NCBI GenBank assembly: GCA_031282385.1
Contig: JAITDV010000598.1
Span: 1 to 5,394, forward strand
Direction of reading: 5' to 3'
DNA: 5,394 bases
Source of the DNA: Planctomycetaceae bacterium
Lineage (GTDB): Bacteria; Planctomycetota; Planctomycetia; Pirellulales; Thermoguttaceae
The notes beneath the pieces were generated by a model. The model saw nothing but the letters and a program-made list of their open reading frames with translations, was not told where the DNA came from and searched no databases. Of this stretch, positions 5,357-5,394 are shown in pieces (positions within the stretch are counted from its first letter, which is position 1; the number at the start of each line of letters is the position of its first letter). The translations under genes were made by a program, and so were the position numbers.

Positions 5357-5394
5357 TCATGATTCCCCATTCCGCTCCCAAAACATCCGGTCAA
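5357..5394 (-). CDS. Possible 3' end of a gene entering from the right edge (partial)
   Basis: GC content rises in the last 40 bases, which suggests a gene edge. On the minus strand one frame reads DRMFWERNGES and ends at TGA (5359-5357). A second minus frame reads LTGCFGSGMGNHEQLI to a TAG at 5344-5346. On the plus strand an ATG at 5359 opens MIPHSAPKTSGQ to the window edge, but has no SD. The minus-strand ending is preferred only because every other gene here is on that strand. Confidence 0.2.
   Translation of the reverse strand, partial: DRMFWERNGES

Overview
The window looks like a fragment of a low-GC member of the Planctomycetota. This rests on protein types, not on a marker gene: a Tat-exported Gfo/Idh/MocA oxidoreductase ending in a 'RAxRAPW'-like tail, and a secreted HEAT-repeat protein fused to a C-terminal DUF1080 (3-keto-disaccharide hydrolase, PF06439) domain. 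Both are common in that phylum. The AT-rich composition would suit a host-associated or gut lineage, but that is a guess. All supported genes lie on the minus strand, so transcription runs from high to low coordinates.

Layout from right to left. 5394-4791 is AT-rich and contains only short pieces: a possible 3' end of a gene at the window edge, coding-like stretches broken between frames, a 71-codon ORF with a good Shine-Dalgarno (SD) site, a 9-codon ORF with a near-ideal SD, and three successive inverted repeats. 4790-4556 is the upstream region of a small secreted coiled-coil protein (4555-4160). It holds an A/T hairpin tract, promoter-like boxes and an 11-bp direct repeat with a 20-bp period. 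That gene is followed by a strong compound terminator (4085-4033). Next come the Gfo/Idh/MocA oxidoreductase (3959-2658) and the HEAT-DUF1080 protein (2483-141).

The most unusual structure is a ~108-bp intergenic repeat present twice in the same orientation, at 11-120 and 2556-2663, about 90% identical over its 100-bp core. Each copy lies just downstream of one of the two large genes and has imperfect terminal inverted repeats. Each also contains an 8-bp GC-rich hairpin followed, on the minus strand, by TTTT. It looks like an ERIC/MITE-like palindromic element that also supplies a transcription terminator. One copy contains the oxidoreductase stop codon, and the two copies bracket the HEAT-DUF1080 gene.

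Functionally, the oxidoreductase and the DUF1080 protein fit a 3-keto-glycoside route outside the cytoplasm: NAD(P)-dependent oxidation of a sugar at C3, then cleavage of the glycosidic bond by the DUF1080 domain. The substrate cannot be read from the sequence. The two genes are neighbours in the same orientation, but the repeat/terminator between them argues against simple co-transcription.
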